64,000 nt of DNA from Heliorestis convoluta. Its GTDB lineage: Bacteria; Bacillota; Desulfitobacteriia; Heliobacteriales; Heliobacteriaceae. The notes beneath the pieces are model-generated. The model saw only the letters and a list, made by a program, of their open reading frames with translations. It had not been told where the DNA came from and ran no database searches. Below, piece after piece: positions 53,554 to 62,582 of this stretch (positions are counted from its first letter, which is position 1; each line of letters starts with the position of its first letter). The stretch covers positions 1,283,501 through 1,347,500 of the forward strand of contig NZ_CP045875.1 of NCBI RefSeq assembly GCF_009649955.1, in the 5' to 3' direction. A program made the position numbers and the translations under genes.

Positions 53554-53846
53554 ATTACAAATGGATTAACCAAAAAAAGAAAAAAGACCACGCCAGCCCA
53601 TCAGCCGCTGCCATCAGCTACGATGACAGCAAAGACCAAGCACCCAAAATCATCGCCCAAGGCAAAGGCCAACTGGCTGCCAAAATCATCGAAATGGCCA
53701 AAGAAAAAAACATCCCCGTTCAAGAAGACGCTCTCCTCGTCGAAAACCTTATCGACATGGACCTCGGAGAAAACATCCCCCCCCAACTCTACCTGGTCAT
53801 CGCTGAAATCCTACTTATGCTAGAAGAAATGGAAAAAAAGGTCTAA
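53550..53846 (+). CDS. ylqH: FlhB C-terminal-like protein (YlqH/FlhX type), copy 1
   Basis: The 98-residue protein equals the cytoplasmic export-switch domain of FlhB/YscU. It has AAAISYDDSKDQAPKIIAQG (the strand after the cleavage site), LAAKIIEMAKEKNIPVQEDA and IPPQLYLVIAEILLMLEEM. The NPTH autocleavage motif is absent, as in free-standing FlhX proteins. Its ATG overlaps the FliK-like stop (ATGA), so the two proteins are made together and probably interact at the export gate. A close second copy is at 56274. A terminator follows. Confidence 0.88.
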   Translation: MNYKWINQKKKKDHASPSAAAISYDDSKDQAPKIIAQGKGQLAAKIIEMAKEKNIPVQEDALLVENLIDMDLGENIPPQLYLVIAEILLMLEEMEKKV

Positions 53847-53873
53847 AAAACAACAAAAACCTAGAAAAAAGCC

Positions 53874-53924
53874 AAAAAAGCCCCTTTCCCGAAAGTAACA
53901 AAATTCGGTAAAGGGGCTTTTTTT
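53874..53924 (+). terminator. Strong intrinsic terminator after copy 1
   Basis: About 19-bp stem (53874-53893 with 53904-53923; one C-T mismatch), flanked by A and T runs. Confidence 0.9.
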
Positions 53925-53936
53925 CATAACAATGAA

Positions 53937-53964
53937 TAAAGTATTTCACCTCTTTCTTCGATAA
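53937..53964 (+). promoter_or_regulatory. Sigma-28 promoter of the second FliK-like gene
   Basis: TAAA (53937-53940), a 16-nt spacer and TTCGATAA (53957-53964), 78 nt before the ATG and right after the terminator. Confidence 0.72.
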
Positions 53965-54041
53965 ATATAAATAACGAAACTTTTTTCACAAACACACGTA
54001 AAAAAATCCCTTCGTAGTTCAGCTAGGAGGCCAGAAACAGC

Positions 54042-56277
54042 ATGAAAATAGACAGCTATGTAAATCAAAAAAAACAACTTGGCGAACAGCCTCTCGATAT
54101 AAAACCAAGCGAAACCCCTAAAGGAACAAGCAAAGAAGGCCTGTCCACGAGCGAACAACGCCCCGCAACAACGCCTACGCAAAACGAAGCCCTTCTCTCA
54201 ACCAAAGAAATGAAACAAGCCACCCAAACGCTCCTTCAACGAGGCGTCCCCCTCACCAAAGAAAACCTCCAAGACCTCAAAGCCTTTCTAGAAAAAGAAC
54301 CAGGCACAATCCAAGAAAAAATGGCCACCATCCAATCGCTAGCCAACAAAAAGCTAGACGTTACCACAACCAACCTTCGCCCCGTCCATGAAGCACTTCA
54401 CGGTCAACCCGTAGGCCAACTTCTCCATAACCTCACAGCAACAGCTACAGCAGACCCAGAAATCCTCAACAAAATACAAGAAACAATCCCACGAAGCGAC
54501 CAGACACCCCAAGCACCCCAAGCAGCCCAAACAGTCCAGACAGATCAACGCACCGGCAGCCTCATCGAACAAACAGCCAACCAAGAATACAGACTCAACC
54601 ACGAAACCGTAGCCGCCTTAAAACTTCCCACCAAAGACATCGTCGTCTCCGAAATCACAGCACGCCTCAACGACGCCGCCAACCAATTCCGCGATCTCAA
54701 GCGCGAAATCAACCGCAACCTCGACAACATCATCCGCGTCGTCCAACCGACCCGAGCCAACGTCCACCAACAAGTCAGCCAGGCCTTAGAATCAGCCATC
54801 GACCGCCTCGATCGCGCCATCTTAAAAAGCGACATCACCCTCTACAGCGACATGAAAATGGAAAAACAACTCATGAAAGCCAGCACCGACCTCGCCGAAG
54901 CCCGCCAACACCTAGCCAACGGCAACAATGCCAAAGCCGTAGAAATATTCAACCAAGTCAAAGCAATGCTCGATAAGATGAACTTTCGCCCCGCCGAAAT
55001 CAAAGTACACCACATGCTCACCAAAGACCCTTTTCTCCAACAAAACCAACCGCCTCGCATCGAAACGCAACCCCAACCACCTATGCACCAACAATCACAA
55101 AACCAACTGCAAACAGCACAACAACCACACCAAGCCCAACCACAGCCTCCGTCACAGCCACAAGGGCAATCGCAACTACATACACAACCCCCAAGCCAAC
55201 ATCAACTACAACCACAACCACACCAACAGCCCCATACAGACACAACCACACCTACATCCCCCAACCGCCCCGAACCCTCAGCACGACAAACCTTCGAACT
55301 CATCCGCGCCCTAGGCCTTAACCACGATAGCGAAGTTGCCCAAAGACTCGTCGCCCTCCCCCAAAACAACAAACAAAACCAGACCTACAACCAAAGCCAA
55401 CTCCAATACCTGCGCCAAAACGCCCAAAACCCAACAACAAACCCCACCACCACAAACTCCATCCCAACCTCTATCTTCCTTCAACCCCTCCTATCCCAAC
55501 GAATCCCCATCCCTGCCATCCCAACAGCACCTCCAACTCAACCAGCAGCGCCAACACCCGCAGCCCCTTTAACCACCCCCCAACAGACACATCAACACCA
55601 CAAACGTCAACAACACAAGCTCAAACCCCACCACCCCCAACCACGCCAACATCAACAACACAAACGGCAACACCACTCGCAACAGCCCTAGCCCCCGACC
55701 TCCCACCAGAGCAAAACCTAAAAATCCACCCTCCTCCAACTCCTCCGCGCCACCAACACCGCCGCCCCCCGAACCGACGAGTGCGTCTCTGACCCTATCA
55801 TGGAACAACTCCTCCTCAACCTCACCGGACAACAACTTCTCAGCAAGCACGAATCCAACCCCAACCTCCAATCCTTCTACTTCAACCTCCCCCTACCGTC
55901 GGAGAAAGCTAGAAACCGTCAAAATCCACGTCAACGCCCGCAAAAAAGGTCAAAAAATCGACTGGGAAAACTGCAACATCTACTTCCTCCTAGAAACCAA
56001 AAGCCTCGGCGAGACAGGCATCCTCATCAACAGCACCGAACGCAACCTCTCCATCACCATCAAAAACGACAACCCCAACTTCACCAACCGAGCCACCCCA
56101 ACCGTTGCCAAATACAAAAAACATCTGGAATCAATCGGCTACAACGTCATAGGCGTAAAGTTTTCTAAGCTAAATCCCGATAAAGAAAAAGAGACACCCC
56201 AGCCAGCACCACCAGAACCACAACAGAACAAAGCACCCAAACCCAACCAAGGCAGGGGGTACGACTTTAAAATATGA
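54042..56277 (+). pseudogene. Second FliK/YlqG-like gene, broken by three frameshifts
   Basis: A paralogue of the 46603 gene without the N-terminal beta domain and without the long repeats. Shared parts are the helical module (MKQATQTLLQRGVPLTKENL ... LRPVHEALHG), the TANQEYRLNHETVAALKLPT domain and the hook-like C-terminus (LLNLTGQQLLSKHESNPNLQ; IDWENCNIYFLLETKSLGET). Frame 1 stops at 55691. Reading continues only if one base is restored in a C-run near 55580, one is removed near 55730 and one near 55908, ending at TGA 56275-56277. Two of the three sites are C-rich runs, so sequencing error is possible; otherwise it is a decaying copy. Confidence 0.82.
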
Positions 56278-56564
56278 CCTACCAATACCTCAACGGGAAA
56301 AAGAAAAAAAAGCTCGCCCGACCGAGTGTCGTCCTACTTCGCTACGAAGAAGGCAACGACACTCCCACCGTGAGCGCCCAAGGCACAGGCCATATAGCAC
56401 AGCAAATCATGAACCTAGCCAAAGCAAACAACATACCCATAGAACAAAACAGTCAACTTCTAGATAACCTCCTCGACATGGACTTCGGAGACCAAGTACC
56501 GCCCCAATTCTACCAAGTCCTCGCCGAGACCCTGCTGATGCTCAAAGAAATGGAAAAAAATTGA
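56274..56564 (+). CDS. FlhB C-terminal-like protein (YlqH/FlhX type), copy 2
   Basis: A 96-residue paralogue of the 53550 protein: SVVLLRYEEGNDTPTVSAQG, IAQQIMNLAKANNIPIEQNS, DMDFGDQVPPQFYQVLAETL. It lacks NPTH too. Its ATG overlaps the TGA of the frameshifted FliK-like gene in the same ATGA arrangement, showing that the whole two-gene module was duplicated. It looks intact even though its partner does not. GGAGG after its stop serves the next gene, the second fliS, 15 nt downstream. Confidence 0.87.
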   Translation: MTYQYLNGKKKKKLARPSVVLLRYEEGNDTPTVSAQGTGHIAQQIMNLAKANNIPIEQNSQLLDNLLDMDFGDQVPPQFYQVLAETLLMLKEMEKN

Positions 56565-56579
56565 CGGAGGTGCCCCACT

Positions 56580-57005
56580 GTGACCCAACAACTCACAGAA
56601 GCAGAACTACTCAAAAAAACCCCCCAAGAACTGACCAGCCTTTTATACCAATCAGCTCTCACCAAACTAGAAAAAGCCATGGAAGCCATCGACGAAAAAA
56701 ACTACATAGAAGCCAACACCCTACTTCAAAAGTGCAACGACATCCTGCACAGACTCGGCGGCGGCCTTAACTACGAAGCCGGTCCCTTAGCCGAACAACT
56801 TGAAGACATCTACAACTACATGGCCGAAAAACTAATCCAAGCCAACCTGAAAAAGAACAAAGCTGACATCGAAGAAGTACACCGCCTCCTCACAACCATC
56901 GCCCAAGCCTGGGAAGAAACAATCAACAAAGGTCCCAGCGCCAAAAGCGTACAGATGAGAGCCAAAGCAACAGCCTACGAACGCAACCTTTTCTACGAAG
57001 ATTAA
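56580..57005 (+). CDS. Second FliS-like flagellin chaperone
   Basis: A 141-residue FliS homologue of normal length without the Pro-rich extension seen at 43991. Conserved features: PQELTSLLYQSALTKLEKAM, EANTLLQKCNDILHRLGGGL, EDIYNYMAEKLIQANLKKNK, LTTIAQAWEETI. GTG start with GGAGG upstream. It lies directly before the flagellin pair at 57139 and 58292, whereas the first FliS lies after fliD. A dedicated chaperone for that second flagellin lineage is a reasonable inference. Confidence 0.87.
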   Translation: MTQQLTEAELLKKTPQELTSLLYQSALTKLEKAMEAIDEKNYIEANTLLQKCNDILHRLGGGLNYEAGPLAEQLEDIYNYMAEKLIQANLKKNKADIEEVHRLLTTIAQAWEETINKGPSAKSVQMRAKATAYERNLFYED

Positions 57006-57138
57006 CATAAGCCCCTATCGCCCAAGACAGACGCCATCAATCGTCCCTGTCCCATCAGTCCCTTAAGTTCCATAGTCCCGCAACGAGGCTCCGACAGCAT
57101 CAAGCAAGACAGCAGAGTTGAAGGGAGAACACAGACTG

Positions 57139-58059
57139 ATGAGAATCAACAACAACGTACAAGCACTGAACGCCTATCGCAATTTGTCGAATAACCAACA
57201 AGCCATATCAACGCACCTTCAAAGACTATCTTCAGGTCTGCGCATCAACAGTGCCTCCGACGATGCCGCCGGCCTAGCCATATCAGAAAAAATGCGATCC
57301 CAGATCCGAGGGCTCGCCGCTGCCGAACGCAACACCCTAGACGGCATCTCCCTTATCCAAACAGCCGAAGGCGCCCTCGACTCGGTCCACCAAATGCTCC
57401 AAAGAATGCGCGAACTGGCCGTACAAGCCGCCAACGGCACCTACGCTGAAATAGACCGTGAAGCCATTCAAGAAGAAGTAAACCAACTTCTCTCTGAAAT
57501 CAACCGTATTGGCAACACCACCGAATTCAACACGCGCAATCTCTTAGACGGATCCATGGGAGAAGATGGAGAAATACTAATACTACAAATCGGCGCCAAC
57601 GAAGGCCAAGCCATGGGAATTAACATAGAAGACAGCCGTGCAAGAGCCTTAGGTCTTACTCTCCCTGCCGATAACGATGGAGATGCCGATGGAAGCTTCT
57701 ACAATAGCATGGCAACCGTCACCAACGTCTTAAGTGATGAAGTAGAATACGAAAGAGCCCTAGACTTTACAAATTTTGAAAATGCCGCCAACGCCATCAC
57801 TGCAATCGACAACGCCATCAACAAAATCTCAACAGAAAGATCCAAGCTAGGCGCCATCCAAAACCGACTCGAATACACCGCAACGAACTTACAAGTCTTC
57901 ACCGAAAACATTACCGCCTCCGAATCCCGCATCCGCGACGCCGACATGGCCTTAGAAATGAGCAGCCTAACCAAAAACAACATCATAACCCAAGCCGCCA
58001 CGGCCATGCTCGCCCAAGCCAACCAATTGCCCCAAGGCGTATTACAATTGTTGCAGTAA
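57139..58059 (+). CDS. Flagellin, compact type
   Basis: A 306-residue filament subunit, the smallest here. N-terminus MRINNNVQALNAYRNLSNNQ, SSGLRINSASDDAAGLAISE; C-terminus ESRIRDADMALEMSSLTKNN, AQANQLPQGVLQLLQ. Only about 80 residues separate the conserved ends, so it lacks a true D2/D3. The terminal sequences (RGLAAAE, QLPQGVLQLLQ) pair it with the giant flagellin at 58292 rather than with the 29-38 kb group. ATG 57139 with AAGGGAG about 11 nt upstream; the frame is open from 57118. Followed by a very strong terminator. Confidence 0.94.
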   Translation: MRINNNVQALNAYRNLSNNQQAISTHLQRLSSGLRINSASDDAAGLAISEKMRSQIRGLAAAERNTLDGISLIQTAEGALDSVHQMLQRMRELAVQAANGTYAEIDREAIQEEVNQLLSEINRIGNTTEFNTRNLLDGSMGEDGEILILQIGANEGQAMGINIEDSRARALGLTLPADNDGDADGSFYNSMATVTNVLSDEVEYERALDFTNFENAANAITAIDNAINKISTERSKLGAIQNRLEYTATNLQVFTENITASESRIRDADMALEMSSLTKNNIITQAATAMLAQANQLPQGVLQLLQ

Positions 58060-58095
58060 ATCAAAAAATATACGATAAAAATTAAAAAATAAAGC

Positions 58096-58147
58096 ATGCA
58101 AAAGAAGAAGCACTAGACTGTTAAGTCTAGTGCTTCTTCTTTTGCAT
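58096..58147 (+). terminator. Perfect 23-bp terminator hairpin
   Basis: 58096-58118 pairs perfectly with 58125-58147 around a 6-nt loop; T-rich 3' arm. Confidence 0.9.
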
Positions 58148-58197
58148 ATTTAAATAGAAAAACAAACCAATTCATTAAAAATTAAAGACAAAGCCAC

Positions 58198-58224
58198 TAA
58201 TTCAATATTGAAAAACAACGATAA
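58198..58224 (+). promoter_or_regulatory. Possible sigma-28 promoter of the giant flagellin
   Basis: TAAT (58198-58201), a 15-nt spacer and AACGATAA (58217-58224). Weaker than the other four: one mismatch in the -35 and two in the -10. Confidence 0.4.
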
Positions 58225-58291
58225 AAAATATAGATGATACTTCATAACCCCAACAAAAACTAACAAAACCTTTTAAGGAGTGGAATCATAT

Positions 58292-61200
58292 ATGCGTATT
58301 AACCATAATATTCAAGCGTTAAACGCTTATCGTCAATTAACGCAAAATCAAACGACTATATCCAAACATTTAGAAAAACTATCGTCGGGCTTACGCATCA
58401 ACCGCGCTGCGGATGATGCTGCAGGGTTGGCTATTTCGGAGAAAATGCGTTCGCAGATTCGAGGGTTGGCTGCAGCGGAGAAAGGTACGCTAGATAGTAT
58501 TTCTTTGATTCAGACGGCGGAAGGTGCACTTGATAGTATTCACAGTATGTTGCAACGGATGCGGGAGCTCGCTGTGCAAGCGGCCAATGATACTTATACC
58601 GAAGATGATAAAGCGGCGATTCAAGAAGAAATCAATCAGCTTACTTCTGAAATTAACCGGATTGCGGAGACAACGGAGTTTAACAAGCGGAATTTGCTGA
58701 ATGGTGGCGTAGCGATTACTGGTGGCAAAGGCATCGCCGACCCAGATGCTATTGCATATGGAACAGGAATGTCCAACTTAACAATCGATAGTAATTCTAA
58801 GCTAGACGCAGGCAACTATCGAATTGACGTAACCAGTGAAGTCACAAATCTTGTTTCCAACGGACAATCTATTCAAGGGAACATTGGAAACCCTTCTGTA
58901 ACCCAACAGGCAACAGTATTGGGAGAAGGTAGCTACAAAGTCGAAATTGCTTATGGTGCGGTAAAAACACTTGACGGTGCCCCAGTTGATGGTAACAACC
59001 TTTTAGGTGGAACTTCCCCGATTGCTATCCAAAGTACATCCACATTGAAAGATCAAGAGCACAATATTGATGTAACCAAACAAACTGTAGTTTCAGCAAC
59101 AGAAGTTAATAGAGCTGGTATCAGCAATGTAGATGGCTCACAAGCAGCGGCAGGTACGTACAGTATTCAAACTTCAGTGGTACTAAATTCAGGAGCGATT
59201 ACTAGTGCTGGTGGAGCCGAACAAATCATAGATGCAACTTCAGGAGCCATATCTAATCTCTCTATAGCACAAGATTCTGCTTACTTGCATACTGAAGATT
59301 ACACAATTGATGTAGTACAGTTGGGCTCAGCAGGAGCTCTAATGACCGCTGCCGAAGAATTGAGCAGTCCAGCAGAAGAAAATGCTAAAGTAACAGCTAC
59401 AAGCGCTTTGAGTGGTCCTTCAGTAAACTTACAAAATTTAACCTTAAAAATTAATGGTACTACATTTACGTTAGGTGATGGTCGTGCTGTACACGCATTA
59501 GGTACCGTTGATTTAACTGACTATAATGACAGAATAGATCTTCGTGATGCTTTGCAATCCGATTTAGATTATACTTTTGGTTCAAATAAGTTCAAAGTAG
59601 GTCTTGATAATGATTGGAAGCTAACAATTGAAGGTATAGCTGATAATGATGTTGTTATAGGTGCTGCAGCGGGCAATACAGCACTTGGCTTTGCTGGAAC
59701 CGAATTTTCTACCTATACTTCCCCGACTACAGATTTAAAGAGCTTAGTAGACTTTAAACTCAATGACAAGGTAATAACACTAACAAATGTTAAAGCTTTA
59801 GGTGAGGTTAACCTTTCTGAAGCAGCAGGCAGAGCAGCAGTTAAAGCAGCATTACAAGCCGATATCAACGCTGTTTTTACAGGTGAAGCAGATACGCACG
59901 ATGGTGCGACTTTTACAGTAGGTCTTGATGGTGGCAGATTAACAATCCAAAATAATGACAGAGCACTTGGTAAAGAAGTTATAATAGAAAATACGACCGG
60001 CAATGATATTAGTCTACTTGGTTTTACGACAAATAATCTAGGTGATGCAAATAAAGCTGAAACAACATACAGCACTTTAAACAACGTGGAACTAAGATTC
60101 GACTTAAGAAAAAATGTAGAAAAAATTGAATCATCCTCTGCTACTTTTACCAACAACGCAGGCTCCACCGCAATTAAACTAGGTGACATTAGTTTCAACG
60201 TCAATAACAAAGCTGTGTATTTAAGCGATTCGATTCCTACTAATGATACGAGTAAGAGCACTTACCACGGTAACACTATTACATTTGGCACAAATTCCAT
60301 ACAATACCAAGTAGAAGTAAAACAAAACGGCGCCGATGCTCAGGTTGTGACAGTGAATCAAAATCATAACGATTTACAGACAGTAACATTTGCCGATGCC
60401 AGCAAATTCTCTTTTCATATTAAAGGTGACTCATTCTTAGGTGATGAGCCCCTTCACTCTGTTGTCACATCTGTCGATAACTACAGTGTAAAGTTATATG
60501 AATCTGGCACAGGTACAATAAACCATACCACAACAGAGCTAGCTGTAGCAGGGATAAAAGAAGGTGTAGACACCTATACCATCACCAATGATTTTTCCGC
60601 AGGCCAAACGATAACCATAGCCGGCAAAACATTCACAGCGGTAAATGGTACTGCCGATGCTGCCAAAGGACAGTTTTCTGTTGATGGGAATATCCAGGAC
60701 ACAAGAACCAGTTTACTATTGGCACTAAACCACACTAATGGTTTTGATGGAAAATTCACAGCAGCGGTAGGTACTGAAGATAATGTCTTCACTCTAACCG
60801 AAGTCGGTACAAATGGCAAAAATGCAGGTGGGGCTACAATCGCAGGAGGAACAGCAGTCGGAGACGCCTACACATTCACAGGAACAGCTGCAGTAAATGA
60901 TCTAAAACACATTGCATTAGGCACTGGAGGAACAGGCCTATTTGTAACACTAGATCGTGATAACGTATTTGCGTTAGAAAATGGTGCTGTAAGTTCAATT
61001 AAGTTTGAAGTAAATACTGCTGAAGAATATTCTGCTCAAGTGTTAACAGCTGGTGGTGGTGTAGTCCAAAATTCTGGCCGATTCACATTAGACAGCAATA
61101 ATGCTAGTGATGCTAAGTCGATTGAGTTAGGCAATGGTGTTGAATTTAATTATGTCTATGCAGACCTCGCTGAAGCAGGAAACCTGTTCTTCTCTGTAGG

Positions 61201-61888
61201 TAAGGGCGAAGAAGTATTTAACATGAAACTCTTTAGCACAGATGATGTCGAAAAACAAATTGGTGCAGAGACATTCAACAAAGGTGATAAAGTTTCTTTT
61301 GCTAATCACGGACTAAGCATTGATACACACTTTGTGGATACTACATCTGGCCAAAGCACAACCTTTGAAGTTGAAGATACTACGGTCAATAAATCTCTCT
61401 CTATGCAAATAGGTGCTAATCAAGGGCAAAGTTTCTCTGTAGATATAAACAAAATGACTTCTAAAGCATTAAAAATCAGTAGCGATGCTTCGAGCGGTGA
61501 TCCTGGTGTTCCAGGCGCTGCCTTTACAGAAATAGCAGGCGTCACAGCTGGAATAGCTGGTAAAGAAAATACCAAAACAGAGTATGCTCTAGACGTATCC
61601 GATCACACCAAAGCCGCTGCAGCCATCACCGTTATCGACAATGCCATCAGAGATGTATCTCTAGAACGCTCCAAACTCGGCGCCTTCCAAAACCGCCTAG
61701 AATACACCGTAACCAACCTAAAAACCTTCAACGAAAACCTAACTGCCTCCGAATCCCGCATCCGCGACGCCGACATGGCCCTAGAAATGACCAACTTCAG
61801 CAAAAACAACATCATCAACCAAGCCGCCACCGCCATGCTCGCCCAAGCCAACCAACTTCCTCAAGGTGTACTACAACTTCTACAATAG
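58292..61888 (+). CDS. Giant flagellin (1198 residues) with long adhesin-like insert
   Basis: A filament subunit with canonical ends: [41 protein letters not shown]-terminus ERSKLGAFQNRLEYTVTNLK, AQANQLPQGVLQLLQ. The insert (about 145-1030) is Thr/Gly/Asn/Asp-rich and beta-patterned. It includes short repeated strands (YRIDVTSEV, HNIDVTKQ, DYTIDVVQ) and two homologous modules of about 100 residues encoded near 59430-59720 and 59730-60070, each with INGTTFTL/LNDKVITL and FKVGLDNDWKLTI/FTVGLDGGRLTI lines. No protease motif. ATG 58292 with AAGGAG 12 nt upstream, or GTG 58280. Lacks Cys. One of the longer flagellins one would expect to see. Confidence 0.92.
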   Translation: MRINHNIQALNAYRQLTQNQTTISKHLEKLSSGLRINRAADDAAGLAISEKMRSQIRGLAAAEKGTLDSISLIQTAEGALDSIHSMLQRMRELAVQAANDTYTEDDKAAIQEEINQLTSEINRIAETTEFNKRNLLNGGVAITGGKGIADPDAIAYGTGMSNLTIDSNSKLDAGNYRIDVTSEVTNLVSNGQSIQGNIGNPSVTQQATVLGEGSYKVEIAYGAVKTLDGAPVDGNNLLGGTSPIAIQSTSTLKDQEHNIDVTKQTVVSATEVNRAGISNVDGSQAAAGTYSIQTSVVLNSGAITSAGGAEQIIDATSGAISNLSIAQDSAYLHTEDYTIDVVQLGSAGALMTAAEELSSPAEENAKVTATSALSGPSVNLQNLTLKINGTTFTLGDGRAVHALGTVDLTDYNDRIDLRDALQSDLDYTFGSNKFKVGLDNDWKLTIEGIADNDVVIGAAAGNTALGFAGTEFSTYTSPTTDLKSLVDFKLNDKVITLTNVKALGEVNLSEAAGRAAVKAALQADINAVFTGEADTHDGATFTVGLDGGRLTIQNNDRALGKEVIIENTTGNDISLLGFTTNNLGDANKAETTYSTLNNVELRFDLRKNVEKIESSSATFTNNAGSTAIKLGDISFNVNNKAVYLSDSIPTNDTSKSTYHGNTITFGTNSIQYQVEVKQNGADAQVVTVNQNHNDLQTVTFADASKFSFHIKGDSFLGDEPLHSVVTSVDNYSVKLYESGTGTINHTTTELAVAGIKEGVDTYTITNDFSAGQTITIAGKTFTAVNGTADAAKGQFSVDGNIQDTRTSLLLALNHTNGFDGKFTAAVGTEDNVFTLTEVGTNGKNAGGATIAGGTAVGDAYTFTGTAAVNDLKHIALGTGGTGLFVTLDRDNVFALENGAVSSIKFEVNTAEEYSAQVLTAGGGVVQNSGRFTLDSNNASDAKSIELGNGVEFNYVYADLAEAGNLFFSVGKGEEVFNMKLFSTDDVEKQIGAETFNKGDKVSFANHGLSIDTHFVDTTSGQSTTFEVEDTTVNKSLSMQIGANQGQSFSVDINKMTSKALKISSDASSGDPGVPGAAFTEIAGVTAGIAGKENTKTEYALDVSDHTKAAAAITVIDNAIRDVSLERSKLGAFQNRLEYTVTNLKTFNENLTASESRIRDADMALEMTNFSKNNIINQAATAMLAQANQLPQGVLQLLQ

Positions 61889-61894
61889 CAAAGA

Positions 61895-61930
61895 AAAGAC
61901 CGGAGAGAGAAATCTCTCCGGTCTTTATTT
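61895..61930 (+). terminator. Perfect 14-bp terminator with GAAA loop
   Basis: 61895-61908 pairs with 61913-61926 around GAAA, followed by a T-rich tail. It may also serve the convergent gene at 61977. Confidence 0.9.
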
Positions 61931-61976
61931 TGGTGCGTACTGGAAAATCCTCCAAAGGGAGTCTTTTCGTAAGCGC

Positions 61977-62582
61977 TCAACCAGCAAAGGGGTCGTTCCC
62001 ATCAATTTCAGTCTCAAAAGATCCTAGTTTGGTAAACCAATAAATATAGTCTTTTACGATATTTTGAAGGTACATTGATCTTTCGTTATTGTTATAACCT
62101 TCTAACCTAATATACGTCCCTGTTTTTGAAGCAGGATTACAGGGCTTAATCCTTGGAGTATGTAATTTTCCTGCATTAAGATCATTAAAAGGTCGATTAC
62201 ATATTGATTCATAAGAACCAGATTCATGATGAGTTATGACATAAACCGTATCTGAACGAAGGTAGATTTTTGTTCCGTGACCTTTCTCTCCAATTTTTGA
62301 AGAGTCGTTCTTTGATGCGGAATTTCCCAGTGCCCAAAAATTCTTTTCTAGGATCTCATGAGACATGCCAACTCCGTTGTCTTGTAACTCTATTACCAAC
62401 TTATAATATCCATCAATATTCATTACACTAAAACTTATTTTTATATACGTAGCTTTAGCGTCAAAAGAATTAGAAATAGCCTCTCTTACTACTTCTAAAG
62501 GATTGCCAAAATCGCTGGCTATCTCTAAAAACTCATAATGCTCGTTTACGTACGGCTTAATCTTGGTCCAATTGTCACCCAT
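61977..62582 (-). CDS. GHKL-type ATP-binding protein (HATPase_c_3), probably truncated
   Basis: The 201-residue product shows the N-box EVVREAISNSFDA, the G1 box LQDNGVGMSHEIL and the lid/G2 region KIGEKGHGTKIYL, as in MORC/Hsp90/MutL-type ATPases of stand-alone bacterial proteins. Those I know of are much longer. Here the ORF ends just after the ATPase fold (ETEIDGNDPFAG) and only about 50 nt from the flagellin terminator, so the C-terminal part seems lost. ATG 62582 has GGAGG upstream. It is divergent from an Mrr-like endonuclease gene. This neighbourhood suggests remains of a defence locus. Confidence 0.7.
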   Translation of the reverse strand: MGDNWTKIKPYVNEHYEFLEIASDFGNPLEVVREAISNSFDAKATYIKISFSVMNIDGYYKLVIELQDNGVGMSHEILEKNFWALGNSASKNDSSKIGEKGHGTKIYLRSDTVYVITHHESGSYESICNRPFNDLNAGKLHTPRIKPCNPASKTGTYIRLEGYNNNERSMYLQNIVKDYIYWFTKLGSFETEIDGNDPFAG

